NCBI GenBank assembly: GCA_946184215.1
Contig: CAMHER010000132.1
Span: forward strand, 1-5,648
Length of the DNA: 5,648 nt
Source: an uncultured Clostridia bacterium
GTDB lineage: Bacteria; Bacillota; Clostridia; Oscillospirales; Oscillospiraceae
Direction: 5' to 3'
Shown here one piece after another: positions 5,635 to 5,648 of the stretch. The notes beneath the pieces were generated by a model. The model had not been told where the DNA came from, searched no databases, and was given only the letters and a program-made list of their open reading frames with translations. The position numbers and the translations under genes were made by a program. Within the stretch, counting starts at the first letter, position 1, and each line of letters begins with the position of its first letter.

Positions 5635-5648
5635 TCTAATGTCTCCTT

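Noticed and set aside
1..5648. CRISPR array, tRNA or rRNA genes
   Set aside because: I found no regularly spaced direct repeats, no tRNA-like arm pattern and no rRNA-like stretches by eye; nearly all of the window is coding on the minus strand.

Overview
The window reads as chromosomal DNA of a GC-rich, gut-type Firmicute, most likely a Clostridia member near Oscillospiraceae or Lachnospiraceae. This is inferred from the strong AGGAGG-type ribosome sites, the protein families present (LytS-type kinase, PrsW, CPBP proteases, secreted Ig-like protein) and the base composition; no species can be named. Every gene I can support lies on the minus strand, so the biological order runs from high to low coordinates.

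From the right edge: a complete CPBP-family membrane protease (4813-5634), then directly behind it the 3' half of a second CPBP gene whose catalytic half is missing (about 4487-4819). A regulatory gap (4355-4486) holds a good sigma-A-type promoter and several copies of a GTTTCAT-like word. From this promoter a compact four-gene operon appears to start. It encodes (i) an XRE DNA-binding domain followed by a response-regulator receiver domain, (ii) a LytS/YehU-type membrane histidine kinase that overlaps the regulator's stop codon, (iii) a PrsW-family intramembrane protease, and (iv) a secreted protein with an Ig-like domain, an aromatic/acidic tract and a C-terminal zinc ribbon. A hairpin terminator follows at 206-235. 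At the left edge begins a LexA-like regulator, with its own promoter overlaid by a perfect 14-bp inverted repeat.

The operon is the most interesting part. It joins a two-component pair of unusual design (LytS-type kinase without a LytTR partner; regulator with output domain first and receiver last) to an intramembrane protease and an exported protein. A reasonable but unproven reading is a cell-envelope sensing and response module: the kinase senses a membrane or external cue, the XRE-receiver protein controls its own operon, and the PrsW-like protease and secreted protein act at the envelope. No sigma factor or anti-sigma factor, the usual PrsW partner, is visible in the window.
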